The position numbers and the translations under genes were made by a program. From Legionella brunensis (GTDB taxonomy: Bacteria; Pseudomonadota; Gammaproteobacteria; Legionellales; Legionellaceae), in NCBI RefSeq assembly GCF_001467025.1, contig NZ_LNXV01000008.1, positions 19,772 through 83,771 of the forward strand: a stretch of DNA of 64,000 nt, read 5' to 3'. The notes beneath the pieces are model-generated. The model was not told the origin of the DNA. It saw only the letters and a list, made by a program, of their open reading frames with translations, and did not search any database. Shown here piece after piece: positions 28,973 to 37,072 of the stretch (its first letter is position 1; the number at the start of each line of letters is the position of its first letter).

Positions 28973-29297
28973 ATCCTTAGCTAATTTTTATGCAATATAT
29001 CTTTAATTTTCCACCTTATTAGCAGAATCCCTCTATTATTTAATTTAGCCTATATTTCAATAACCAAGAAATTTATTAAGAAAATTTTAAGACCAAAATG
29101 ATTGTTAATTTTCCATTATTCGCATCAAATTTAACAATTTTTTTACAATTATCCGCCCTCTCTTAACAAGCCCTTAAGCTTTGTAGAGTATTCTATACTT
29201 CATATTATTGACAAAAATTTAATCATTCTTGTCATGATGATGTTTATTGTTAGCGTATGGATTCGCTCTTGATTAATTCTTTTTTGAGAGAGAAGTT
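28973..29297. other. Divergent AT-rich intergenic region with a possible promoter
   Basis: About 325 bases separate the divergent FIST operon and the 720-aa protein gene. TTGACA at 29208-29213 could be a -35 for the plus-strand gene, but the best -10 (CATGAT, 29233-29238) is weak and spaced by 19. The stretch 29030-29160 is nearly pure A/T with T-runs. No gene or repeat was recognised. Confidence 0.35.
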
Positions 29298-31460
29298 ATG
29301 ACTATTCATGTATTTATCGGCGTAGGTCCAGCCAATCTTCATCGCGCGGTCAAAATCAAAAATCTTGACCCCGACGCTCAAATTATTTTGGTTGATGATC
29401 GTCTAAGACCAGACACCCGAGATATCGACAGAGAAAGAGCACGCGCCAATATTTTTCGCTTTGAGAATGAAGATGTTACAAAAAAATTACTCGCCGATGG
29501 TGTGAATTTAGATGGCTTAATTCATGAGCGCGACTTCTCAGTAGATCAAGGATTTCAGCATGGCGACGATAAAGTTTTCTCAGCTAAGCGTTTTTCTCAA
29601 ATTCAAATTCGTGATTTACAACTTGCTTTCCTCAAGACTTTATTTGCCCAAGGAAAAGAGCCCTTATTGATTAAAAAGAATGTCAACACAGCCAACGATG
29701 AATCAATACAAGAAGGCGTTGCTGAGCTTATAAAGGATTTAAATACTAAAGACCAGGATATTCAGATTCATGTAGCAACTGGTGCTTTGCGAGACGATGA
29801 GAAAAAGCAACAAATCATTTATCCAGAAAAAACTCAACTCCATATGCCTGAAGCCACAGAAGATGTTAAAGGGATGACTGTTGTACCATCACATGGTACA
29901 ACTACCTTTGTAATCACTGGAAAAGTTACCTGTGATGAATTAAGAGACAATCAACGCTCATTAGATCTCACCAAATGGCAGCCCGCGTTAAAAGAGTTTG
30001 GTTGGAATCTCGTCCGCCCGCCTCGTATTCGCGTGTTTTACGCCAATGACATCCTCTACATTGGTGCTGAAATCCCAGCAGAAATGATGGATGAAAAGAA
30101 TACGCCTAAGAAAGAATACGAAGAACAGATAACCAACTACACACGCACGATAGCTAGTTTAGTTTTTCCTGATTTACCTATTAATGACTTACCAGTCAAC
30201 CCTCATTTGCGCTCAAGATTCCCGACTCCTCGAGGTGAGAAAGGAGCTGTCATTAATAGCGGCAGCATCGGTGGTCATGATGTAACTATCTTCCATCATG
30301 GTGATAGCCGCTATCTACCGCACTACCAGACTGGAAGTGGTTTTGTTACCGGATTTTTACAAAATGAACTTTATGCAGAGATTTATGGACGTGACTCTTT
30401 CGAAAAACTGCTAGCCTTTGCTCATGAGAAAGATCCTAATGGTGTTTATAAGGATATTGATGCCACTGTAGTAGAAAACACCTACATGAAATTAACTGGA
30501 AATGATAAAAAAGCCGCTTTAGATGCTTTCCGTAAAGAGTTATTCATGGCCTTTTCCAGAGACATTATCGAAGAAAACAAGGCAAAAGTTGGTCGTTATT
30601 TAAATGCTCTGCATAGTCAAGAACTAGAAGCTTTCAAGAAACCAGAAGTATTTCAAGAAGTTATAGACCTTTATAACAAGCACGTTGGCTTAGAGTTAAC
30701 AGCCAAGCAATTTGCGGAGGTCGATCCCAGAGTTGCGGTTATCCAACTGTTAAAAACAAACAATGTCGATTTCTTACATGCCATATTACCTCAGTTGCTC
30801 AATAAAGATTTTTCCAAAGTTACTGATGAACAATTACTGCATATACGCAATATGCACGTTCTCGATTATGAGAATAATTTAAAGATGGATTCACATGAAG
30901 TTGACTTCCATGCTTCTCAAGTCGAAGAAATTCTAAAACATCTAGAGCAAACCAAAGAAGTTGGCAAAGCTCTTGAAGATTTAGTTGGGAAAATCGAAAC
31001 CAGTAAAACATACAAGGGCCCTACTTTTTCGGTGGATGTTGACGGCTCAACCAAAGACTGGCTAAAAGACCTATTTGACAAAGTAGACCCAGATCACAAA
31101 GACACTGTCCTCACAAATATGAAAAATTTGGTCGATGTGGATAGCAATGAATTAGCCGATAAACTTGCAATTATCATAGCTAGCTTTGAAAGTAACCAGA
31201 GTTTACATCATCGTGCTGCCGTTCCATTCTTTTTTAAGGGCAAACACAGTGACACTATTCATAAATTTGTTGAGGATATGAAACAACTCACAACAGAGAA
31301 TGCGGACAATCCCGAATTAATGCGGGTTAAGGCTCTAAGCACGATTGTGGAGTTTAACGACAAGCTAGTCGCTGGGCACTCTCGCAGAACACTTCATGCA
31401 TTGCAGGAAGTAACCTCTGAGGTACTTAAACCCGAGGCATCTGCCGCGTATTCACATTAA
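29298..31460 (+). CDS. Flavoprotein-like Rossmann protein, Legionella-type, candidate effector
   Basis: This 720-aa protein has a GAGAGAGAAG ribosome site before the ATG. The N terminus is a dinucleotide-binding strand-turn, HVFIGVGPANLHRA (residues 4-17, GxGxxN instead of GxGxxG), followed by an acidic strand end ILVDDRLRPDTRDIDRERARANIFRF. SQIQIRDLQLAFLKTLF parallels the RQLQL segment of MICAL-type monooxygenases. FHHGDSRYLPHYQTGSGFVTGF (about 332-353) fits the GD/FAD motif. The C-terminal about 330 residues are helical with no recognised domain. It may be a diverged relative of the protein at 6343-8058. Enzyme activity and secretion are inference; the altered glycine motif could mean changed cofactor use. 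Confidence 0.55.
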   Translation: MTIHVFIGVGPANLHRAVKIKNLDPDAQIILVDDRLRPDTRDIDRERARANIFRFENEDVTKKLLADGVNLDGLIHERDFSVDQGFQHGDDKVFSAKRFSQIQIRDLQLAFLKTLFAQGKEPLLIKKNVNTANDESIQEGVAELIKDLNTKDQDIQIHVATGALRDDEKKQQIIYPEKTQLHMPEATEDVKGMTVVPSHGTTTFVITGKVTCDELRDNQRSLDLTKWQPALKEFGWNLVRPPRIRVFYANDILYIGAEIPAEMMDEKNTPKKEYEEQITNYTRTIASLVFPDLPINDLPVNPHLRSRFPTPRGEKGAVINSGSIGGHDVTIFHHGDSRYLPHYQTGSGFVTGFLQNELYAEIYGRDSFEKLLAFAHEKDPNGVYKDIDATVVENTYMKLTGNDKKAALDAFRKELFMAFSRDIIEENKAKVGRYLNALHSQELEAFKKPEVFQEVIDLYNKHVGLELTAKQFAEVDPRVAVIQLLKTNNVDFLHAILPQLLNKDFSKVTDEQLLHIRNMHVLDYENNLKMDSHEVDFHASQVEEILKHLEQTKEVGKALEDLVGKIETSKTYKGPTFSVDVDGSTKDWLKDLFDKVDPDHKDTVLTNMKNLVDVDSNELADKLAIIIASFESNQSLHHRAAVPFFFKGKHSDTIHKFVEDMKQLTTENADNPELMRVKALSTIVEFNDKLVAGHSRRTLHALQEVTSEVLKPEASAAYSH

Positions 31461-31469
31461 TCACTCAAT

Positions 31470-31502
31470 CTCCTCCTGTTCCGGAGGAGTTCTCTTCTTT
31501 TT
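31470..31502 (+). terminator. Rho-independent terminator after the 720-aa gene
   Basis: Stem CTCCTCC (31470-31476) and GGAGGAG (31483-31489) with a 6-base loop is followed by a T-rich tract TTCTCTTCTTTTT. It lies 10 bases after the stop codon. Confidence 0.8.
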
Positions 31503-31635
31503 CAAGCGCTCTTGATTGATTTCCATACCAATTAACTATTAGTTAGTTAATTAGACTTTTTTTTGCTTGATTTCTTCAGTTATTTATGATTATTAATAGT
31601 CATATAAGGAAATATATGCACAGAAGGAGTCTGAC

Positions 31636-32955
31636 ATGCCTTTAATAGAAAGAACGGAAGAAACTGTTTCTCCAGAAAAGTCCTCAATTGAACTCAAACC
31701 TCTAAATCACCCCCCAATTGATCCCAATGGCAATGGTTTGGAAAAGCCTTTAGTAGAGCTTAATGTTTTAGAAAAGCCTTCCTTAGAGCCTAATACACTC
31801 CCCACTCAACCAGACGATCTCGCACAAATTGCCATTAGTCAACAACAACTGGGACAAATAAAACAAAGCCTGGGCACGATCATCGATACTATGCAACAAA
31901 ATGATAGCTTAATTTCTCGAGCTGCCAATTTTTGGGGAGAGCTGCCCTTATGGCAAAAAATTGTTGGCGGTATCGTTTTGACCGTGCCTACATTAGCTGC
32001 AGGTATTGCAGCACATGTAGGTATTTTATTAGCCATTAGCGGCGTTACTGTCATTGCCTACACTGCCAGTGGTATTGTTCTCGATGATCATCATACCTGT
32101 AATAAAAATATTGCCGATCGCCTAAAACAAGGGATTTTTAGCTTAGCTGACATTCTGGAAATTACAATTGCGGCCTTGGATAAAATTCGTGAAAATCTAG
32201 CCAAAGAAATTGACAGATTTCGCGACGAAAATAAAAGGCTTACTAATACTGTCGATGAGTTAGGGTACCAAGTGGAGTCACTCTCTAACCAAGTAGAACT
32301 ATTAATTGCAACAGAGGAATTATTGCGAAAATCCAAGGATGAGCTAGAGCATACGACTGAACAACTACAAAAGACTGTTCAAGATAACGATAAACTTCTT
32401 AAAGCCAACCATGACGAGCTTACCCAAGTTAAAAAGGAATATGCAACAAATAGAACGCAGTTAAGTGAAAAAGTAAAAGAATTAGCCGAAGTCCGTACGT
32501 CTATGAGTCTTGAAATTCAAAAAACTAAACTTATTGCCGCCACATTGAAAGGCACTGTGGATACCTTATCGGATACTGTCATTGAAGATAGCGAGCAGCG
32601 TAAAGGGTTCCAAGAACGTTTGGAGACCTTTTTAAAGGATGAAAAATCTAGTTTTGCTAGTATTGCAGATAGAATTTGTAAAACTGAAACTGAACTTTCT
32701 TTAGTAAAAAGTGAGCTTGTCTTTGTAAAAGAAGAGCTAAACCGCAGCAATGAACGTTATGAACAATTACTCCTACGCCAAGAGCAACAGGTTGACCGTT
32801 TGGAAAAATTGGATATTCGAGTAATTTCATCAACACCTGAAGCGTCTAAACCGACTTCCGCGAATCAGTTTGGATTTTATTCCCCAAAAAATAAACCTAG
32901 TGCACTGGAAAAAGTAGAGAGCTCCGCTAAAAAAGCACCCTATTCGTCAATCTAA
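31636..32955 (+). CDS. Two-helix membrane/coiled-coil protein, candidate effector
   Basis: This 439-aa protein has a strong AAGGAG site 6 bases before the ATG. Residues 1-60 are Pro/Glu-rich with a repeated LEKPxxELNxL motif. A hydrophobic hairpin lies at about 104-150 (IVGGIVLTVPTLAAGIAAHVGILLAISG...). From about 165 to 400 the sequence is almost pure heptad coiled coil (Leu/Glu/Lys rich, no Pro until the tail). This layout recalls Legionella LegC-type effectors and chlamydial Inc proteins, which insert in host membranes and act in vesicle fusion. No specific homologue is claimed. A terminator follows. Confidence 0.6.
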   Translation: MPLIERTEETVSPEKSSIELKPLNHPPIDPNGNGLEKPLVELNVLEKPSLEPNTLPTQPDDLAQIAISQQQLGQIKQSLGTIIDTMQQNDSLISRAANFWGELPLWQKIVGGIVLTVPTLAAGIAAHVGILLAISGVTVIAYTASGIVLDDHHTCNKNIADRLKQGIFSLADILEITIAALDKIRENLAKEIDRFRDENKRLTNTVDELGYQVESLSNQVELLIATEELLRKSKDELEHTTEQLQKTVQDNDKLLKANHDELTQVKKEYATNRTQLSEKVKELAEVRTSMSLEIQKTKLIAATLKGTVDTLSDTVIEDSEQRKGFQERLETFLKDEKSSFASIADRICKTETELSLVKSELVFVKEELNRSNERYEQLLLRQEQQVDRLEKLDIRVISSTPEASKPTSANQFGFYSPKNKPSALEKVESSAKKAPYSSI

Positions 32956-32986
32956 AGTAGTAGCTGCTAATCATATTACCTACATC

Positions 32987-33012
32987 CCCGCGGCAAAAAC
33001 CGCGGGATTTTC
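32987..33012 (+). terminator. Rho-independent terminator
   Basis: Perfect 7-bp GC stem CCCGCGG (32987-32993) and CCGCGGG (33000-33006) with loop CAAAAA, followed by ATTTTCT. Ends the coiled-coil gene transcript. Confidence 0.85.
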
Positions 33013-33112
33013 TCATAAAAAATTTAAGAAAATCACAAAATCCCCAATAAGTCCTTGCAAATATCATCACATCTTGTATTGTCTCAAAATTTTAATTCCT
33101 TCAAGGAAAAAT

Positions 33113-33496
33113 ATGTTTCGAAAAATTTATCTTTTAAGCATTTCTTTTTTTATCTTTGCAAGTGCAAATGCCATTTGTGTTGATAATGACACTGACTTTC
33201 AACTTTACTATGAAATTGTTAACAAAAACACAGGCTGCCCAGTGCCCAAAGTTAAATTCCATAGCGGGATTTTGCAAGCTCATCAGAAAGCATGTCACGC
33301 TCACTCACAAGCAGAAGGTGATGATTGGAAAATTTATCGTTATGATGACGTTACAATTTTTAAAATTAATAACCAAGGTGAGAAAGAGAGGGCTTGTTTT
33401 AAAGCTGTAACTGGTATTATAAATACATTACAAGTTAGTTACCATCCATGGTCAAATACTTGGTGGTGCCTCGACAGAACTGACGATCGCGATTAA
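33113..33496 (+). CDS. Small secreted Cys-containing protein of unknown function
   Basis: This encodes 127 aa. The ATG at 33113 is chosen over an upstream in-frame codon because AAGGAAAA lies 5-8 bases before it and a clear Sec signal peptide follows (MFRKIYLLSISFFIFASANA). The mature part has five Cys and many aromatic residues (DFQLYYEIV, CHAHSQAEGDDWKIYRYDDV, WSNTWWCLDRTDD). This suggests a small disulfide-bonded periplasmic or secreted protein of beta-sandwich character. I do not recognise the family. It stands alone between a terminator and a convergent gene. Confidence 0.7.
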   Translation: MFRKIYLLSISFFIFASANAICVDNDTDFQLYYEIVNKNTGCPVPKVKFHSGILQAHQKACHAHSQAEGDDWKIYRYDDVTIFKINNQGEKERACFKAVTGIINTLQVSYHPWSNTWWCLDRTDDRD

Positions 33497-33550
33497 TCAT
33501 AAAGAACCCGGCTTACGCACTTCAAAATTTGACTTAAGAACCCCTTGATT

Positions 33551-34237
33551 TTAAAGCCCCAGAGTAGTAGTTTCAGTACTACATTCCAGCTCTTTATAGA
33601 GCTCTTTAAATTTTTTTGGGGATTCAAATTTTAATGCTAATTCTGTGGTTAATAAACCTTTTTCTAGTGCATTTAATCCTTCTGTACAATTCAAACATTT
33701 GACTTGCCAACCCTCTAATTCGATAAGTTCGTTGATTTTACAATTCCCTTTCTTTAAAGCCTTGACTCCTGATGCAGTACATAATAATGAAAGTATGCGT
33801 ACATGAATGAAGGCTCCGGGGTAAAACAAGGCTTTACCGTAATCTTCAAGACAAGTATTTTTCAGTTGACGGAAATGTGCTTGATGGATCTTTTCTAAAT
33901 TATCTTTGGAAAGAAAACCACCTAAAAAAAGAACCATCCCAAATTTAGAGCACAAATGTTCTTGCACACGATACTCTGCTGGCCAAAGATCAGGGTGAAG
34001 ATTTTTCAATTTTTCAGCACGCTGATTATCTTTTTCAAGTGCGCATAATTCATGTACTTGCTTAGCTAACTCTAAATCAATAACATTGTTTGAAACTAAA
34101 TCTTGCAGGTCGGAATCTAGTGACTTCATTTCTTTTTTATAAATCAAGTTATCTTCTCCTATTTCTTTCCAAACAGGAAATTCATTTAAAGTTTCTTTCT
34201 TTTTTGAGAAGAGTATATTTCGATTATTCTGCAACAT
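33551..34237 (-). CDS. Hypothetical protein, helical, Cys-containing
   Basis: About 228 aa from the ATG at 34237, which has a GGGTGG site 5 bases upstream; a GTG three codons earlier is also possible. The protein is Lys/Glu/Leu-rich, mostly helical, without signal peptide or clear membrane segment. Features include MKSLDSDLQDLVSNNVIDLELAKQVHELCALEKDNQ, a hydrophobic IHVRILSLLCTASGVKAL and WQVKCLNCTEGLNAL. The ALxxG repeats in GVKALKKGN and GLNALEKGLLT resemble short repeated helical turns that occur in some Legionella proteins. No function can be assigned. Confidence 0.6.
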   Translation of the reverse strand: MLQNNRNILFSKKKETLNEFPVWKEIGEDNLIYKKEMKSLDSDLQDLVSNNVIDLELAKQVHELCALEKDNQRAEKLKNLHPDLWPAEYRVQEHLCSKFGMVLFLGGFLSKDNLEKIHQAHFRQLKNTCLEDYGKALFYPGAFIHVRILSLLCTASGVKALKKGNCKINELIELEGWQVKCLNCTEGLNALEKGLLTTELALKFESPKKFKELYKELECSTETTTLGL

Positions 34238-34292
34238 ATCAACCACCCATCATCTTTTTAAATTTGAGCAACATTAATGGCTCACCATTAGT

Positions 34293-34322
34293 AAAGCCAT
34301 GGGTAAGATTACCCATGGCTTT
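34293..34322. repeat. Near-perfect 14-bp palindrome in a divergent intergenic region
   Basis: AAAGCCATGGGTAA (34293-34306) and its exact complement TTACCCATGGCTTT (34309-34322) are separated by two bases. It lies between two divergent genes, so it is not placed to end either transcript, and no T-run follows on either strand. It may be an operator or a mobile-element remnant. Confidence 0.6.
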
Positions 34323-34401
34323 ATAAAAAGCAGGAATTTTATATATTGAAAATAGTTGGCAACCCTTTATTTAATCATAAAGCTAAGGTATGATTTATCT
34401 T

Positions 34402-34468
34402 GCGCCGATTTGAAATTCAGCTTGCGGGCGCTCAATGGTCTCACTATTGTAAATACGGCTAAAGCGGG
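34402..34468 (+). ncRNA. SAM-II riboswitch upstream of metNIQ
   Basis: P1 stem GCGCC (34402-34406) pairs with GGCGC (34427-34431). The loop carries GATTTG (34407-34412) and GCTTGC (34420-34425). After an extra small hairpin (CAATg...tATTG, 34433-34449) come TAAATAC and the hallmark GCTAAAGCGGG (34458-34468). Order and conserved blocks (GAUUU, UUGC, AAAU, GCUAAA, GGG) match the SAM-II pseudoknot aptamer as I recall it, and the downstream genes encode a methionine importer, the expected regulon. The 49-base distance from GGG to the metN ATG is longer than usual. SAM binding should lower metNIQ expression. Confidence 0.78.
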
Positions 34469-34491
34469 TATCCTTCCTTCTTTTGCCTCGC

Positions 34492-34521
34492 ATGCGTAAC
34501 TCTCTCAGGTTTGTGTCATGA
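34492..34521 (+). CDS. Possible 9-codon leader peptide coupled to metN
   Basis: An ATG at 34492 reads MRNSLRFVS and stops at TGA 34519-34521, which overlaps the metN ATG (34518) as ATGA. This is the classic arrangement for translational coupling and would place riboswitch control on a short leader. No good ribosome site precedes it, so it may be chance. Confidence 0.25.
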   Translation: MRNSLRFVS

Positions 34522-35543
34522 TTGAATTAAATGGGTTAAACAAATCCTACGCCAACACTGTTGCCTTGCAGAATGTTGATTTGTTTGTGCAAGAAGGTGA
34601 AATTTTTGGCATTATTGGTAAAAGTGGTGCAGGTAAATCAACTTTGCTGCGCTCCATCAATTTGTTAGAGCGGCCGGATAGTGGTGAAGTAATCATTGAT
34701 AATGAAAATATCGCTACCCTCTCCTCACGGAAATTACGCATCGCACGCCATAAAATGGCGATGATTTTTCAACATTTTAATCTTCTTAGCTGCAAAACAG
34801 TTTATGAAAACATCGCGCTGCCTATGCGTATACAAGGCATGTCGGAAACCACGATTAAAAATAAAATTGAGGAGTTATTACCCTTAGTAGAGCTCGAGGA
34901 AAAAATAAATTTTTATCCCGAGCAACTTAGTGGCGGTCAGAAACAGCGTGTTGCCATCGCTCGGGCCTTGAGTTGCTCACCTAAAATTCTTCTTTGTGAT
35001 GAAGCCACTTCGGCCTTAGATCCCGAAACAACAAATTCCATTTTGGAATTGTTGAAAAAAATTAATCACGTTTATGGGTTAACGATTGTTTTAATTACTC
35101 ATGAAATGGAAGTCGTCAAACGGATTTGCCACCGTATAGCGGTGATGGAAGCAGGAAAAATTATTGAAACAACCGCATTAGCAAGTGCATTCAATAATCA
35201 AGACAGTCAAGCTCGCAGCATGCTTTACGCATCGTTAAGCCCGCAGTTACCTGCTTGCTTGAGTAGTTCCCTATCCAATGTCCCGAATAACAAGCCCCTG
35301 CTGCGGTTATTTTTCCAGGGAGAGAATGCGACTGTTCCTTTTATCAGTAAAACAAGTCGTGAATTACATTTAGACATTAACATCTTATTAGCCAACATTG
35401 ACCGATTTGATATGATCACTTGCGGCGTGTTGGTTGTTGAGTTAGCAGCAGATAAAAATTTATTAAATTTATTTATCAAACGTTGTGAGGAATCTAATTT
35501 AACTGTGGAGATTTTAGGGTATGTCACTGACGATGCTTTATGA
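34518..35543 (+). CDS. metN: Methionine ABC transporter ATP-binding protein MetN
   Basis: This 341-aa ATPase has Walker [10 protein letters not shown] (about 34-42), the signature LSGGQKQR, Walker [13 protein letters not shown], and H-loop ITHE. A C-terminal NIL domain (about 250-341) is present; in MetN it binds methionine and inhibits transport. It is first in metNIQ, behind a SAM-II riboswitch candidate. It overlaps metI by 23 bases, or 11 if the second ATG of metI is used. Confidence 0.95.
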   Translation: MIELNGLNKSYANTVALQNVDLFVQEGEIFGIIGKSGAGKSTLLRSINLLERPDSGEVIIDNENIATLSSRKLRIARHKMAMIFQHFNLLSCKTVYENIALPMRIQGMSETTIKNKIEELLPLVELEEKINFYPEQLSGGQKQRVAIARALSCSPKILLCDEATSALDPETTNSILELLKKINHVYGLTIVLITHEMEVVKRICHRIAVMEAGKIIETTALASAFNNQDSQARSMLYASLSPQLPACLSSSLSNVPNNKPLLRLFFQGENATVPFISKTSRELHLDINILLANIDRFDMITCGVLVVELAADKNLLNLFIKRCEESNLTVEILGYVTDDAL

Positions 35544-36168
35544 TTTGCTAATAGCTAGTGGCGAAACCCTTTATATGGTTATCGTCAGCACTCTTTTGGC
35601 AACTTTATTAGGTCTGCCTTTGGGAACGCTTCTTTTTACCAGCACAACTATCAAGCCGCATGCTATGTTAAGTCGCTTTATTTCAGGACTTATTAATTTT
35701 AGTCGCTCGATTCCCTTTATTATTTTACTAGTTGCCCTCATTCCTTTTACACGATTGTTAGTAGGGACTTCTATCGGCATTCATGCTGCAATGGTTCCTC
35801 TCACTCTGGGAGCTACGCCATTTTTTGCACGCTTAGTAGATAACATCTATCAAAACATTCCTAATGGATTAATCGAAGCCGGTTTTTCCATGGGGGCCAA
35901 CACTCGGCAAATGATCCGTTTTATCCTCTTACCAGAGGCTTTTTCTGCTTTAATCCAAGCAGTTACTGTCACCGCCATTACTCTAGTAAACTACTCTGCA
36001 ATGGCTGGTACTGTCGGTGGTGGTGGCCTTGGCGATTTAGCAATTCGCTATGGTTATCAGCGTTTTAATATTAGTGTAATGCTCTCAACAGTCGTCGTAT
36101 TGGTAGTCATTGTGCAATTACTGCAAATGGGAGGTGACAGATTAGCTCGTCACTTTTCGCATAATTAA
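35521..36168 (+). CDS. metI: Methionine ABC transporter permease MetI
   Basis: This 215-aa inner-membrane permease has five hydrophobic helices and the EAA-type loop [28 protein letters not shown] that contacts the ATPase. [18 protein letters not shown] and [26 protein letters not shown] are MetI hallmarks. Start at ATG 35521 inside metN (an ATG at 35533 is also possible), ensuring coupled translation with metN. Confidence 0.95.
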   Translation: MSLTMLYDLLIASGETLYMVIVSTLLATLLGLPLGTLLFTSTTIKPHAMLSRFISGLINFSRSIPFIILLVALIPFTRLLVGTSIGIHAAMVPLTLGATPFFARLVDNIYQNIPNGLIEAGFSMGANTRQMIRFILLPEAFSALIQAVTVTAITLVNYSAMAGTVGGGGLGDLAIRYGYQRFNISVMLSTVVVLVVIVQLLQMGGDRLARHFSHN

Positions 36169-36209
36169 TTGAGATAGAAAATAAAGCGATAATTAGGAGA
36201 TCAGAATTA

Positions 36210-36986
36210 ATGCGTATTTTTAGTATATTTGTTTTAATTGTTAGTTTGGTTGCCTGTAACAAACCCTCCCCGAATACATTAACAATTGGCACTATTGCAG
36301 GACCTGAAACGGATTTAGTTGAAGTCGCCAAAGAAGTTGCCCTGAAAGAATATGGCCTCGACATTAAAATTGTAGAATTTAATGACTACAATTTACCTAA
36401 CGAAGCTCTGGATGACGGTAGTCTAGATGCCAATGTTTACCAGCATTTGCCCTATTTACAAGCAGCCATGAAAGCTCATGGTTACAATCTCGAGGTAATT
36501 GGTAAAACGTTTCTTTACCCGGCGGGAATTTACTCGAACAAATTCAAGTCATTAGCACAGTTGCCTGATAAGGCGACTATAGCAATTCCTAATGACCCAA
36601 GCAATGAAGCAAGAGCATTATTACTTTTGAAAAAAGCAGGCTTGATTACCCTGAAAAAAAGCAATACTGCATCCATTGCTGACGTCGCTAAAAATCCCAA
36701 GCACCTCAATATTAAAGAATTGGATGCCGCCCAATTACCCCGCATTTTGGCCGATGTCGATGCCGCAGTGATTAACACCACTTTTGCAATTCCTGCAGGT
36801 CTAAGCCCGTCTCATGATGCTATTTTTATTGAAGGCAAGGATTCTCCTTATGCTAATTTGATAGTCATTCGTAGCGATAGCATCAAAAAGCCTCAGCTTG
36901 AAGAGTTTGTTAAAGCGATGAATTCAGAGCCTGTAAAAGTGAAAGCAAAAGAGTTATTTGGAGATGCTGCAATCCCCGCCTGGTAA
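36210..36986 (+). CDS. metQ: Methionine-binding lipoprotein MetQ
   Basis: This 258-aa lipoprotein has lipobox LVAC (Cys16) and the NlpA/MetQ body: LTIGTIAGPETDLVEVAKEVALKEYGLDIKIVEFNDYNLPNEALDDGSLDANVYQHLPYL, PAGIYSNKFKSLAQLPDKATIAIPNDPSNEARALLLL. It delivers methionine to MetI. An AGGAGATCA site lies before the ATG. Third gene of metNIQ, 41 bases after metI. Confidence 0.95.
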   Translation: MRIFSIFVLIVSLVACNKPSPNTLTIGTIAGPETDLVEVAKEVALKEYGLDIKIVEFNDYNLPNEALDDGSLDANVYQHLPYLQAAMKAHGYNLEVIGKTFLYPAGIYSNKFKSLAQLPDKATIAIPNDPSNEARALLLLKKAGLITLKKSNTASIADVAKNPKHLNIKELDAAQLPRILADVDAAVINTTFAIPAGLSPSHDAIFIEGKDSPYANLIVIRSDSIKKPQLEEFVKAMNSEPVKVKAKELFGDAAIPAW

Positions 36987-37072
36987 GGACTTTAAACATA
37001 AACTAAACTTAATTATAAGTTAAGAAATAAGTGTTATACTCAATTTAACTAGTGCTTAGTTAGGACTTGATC

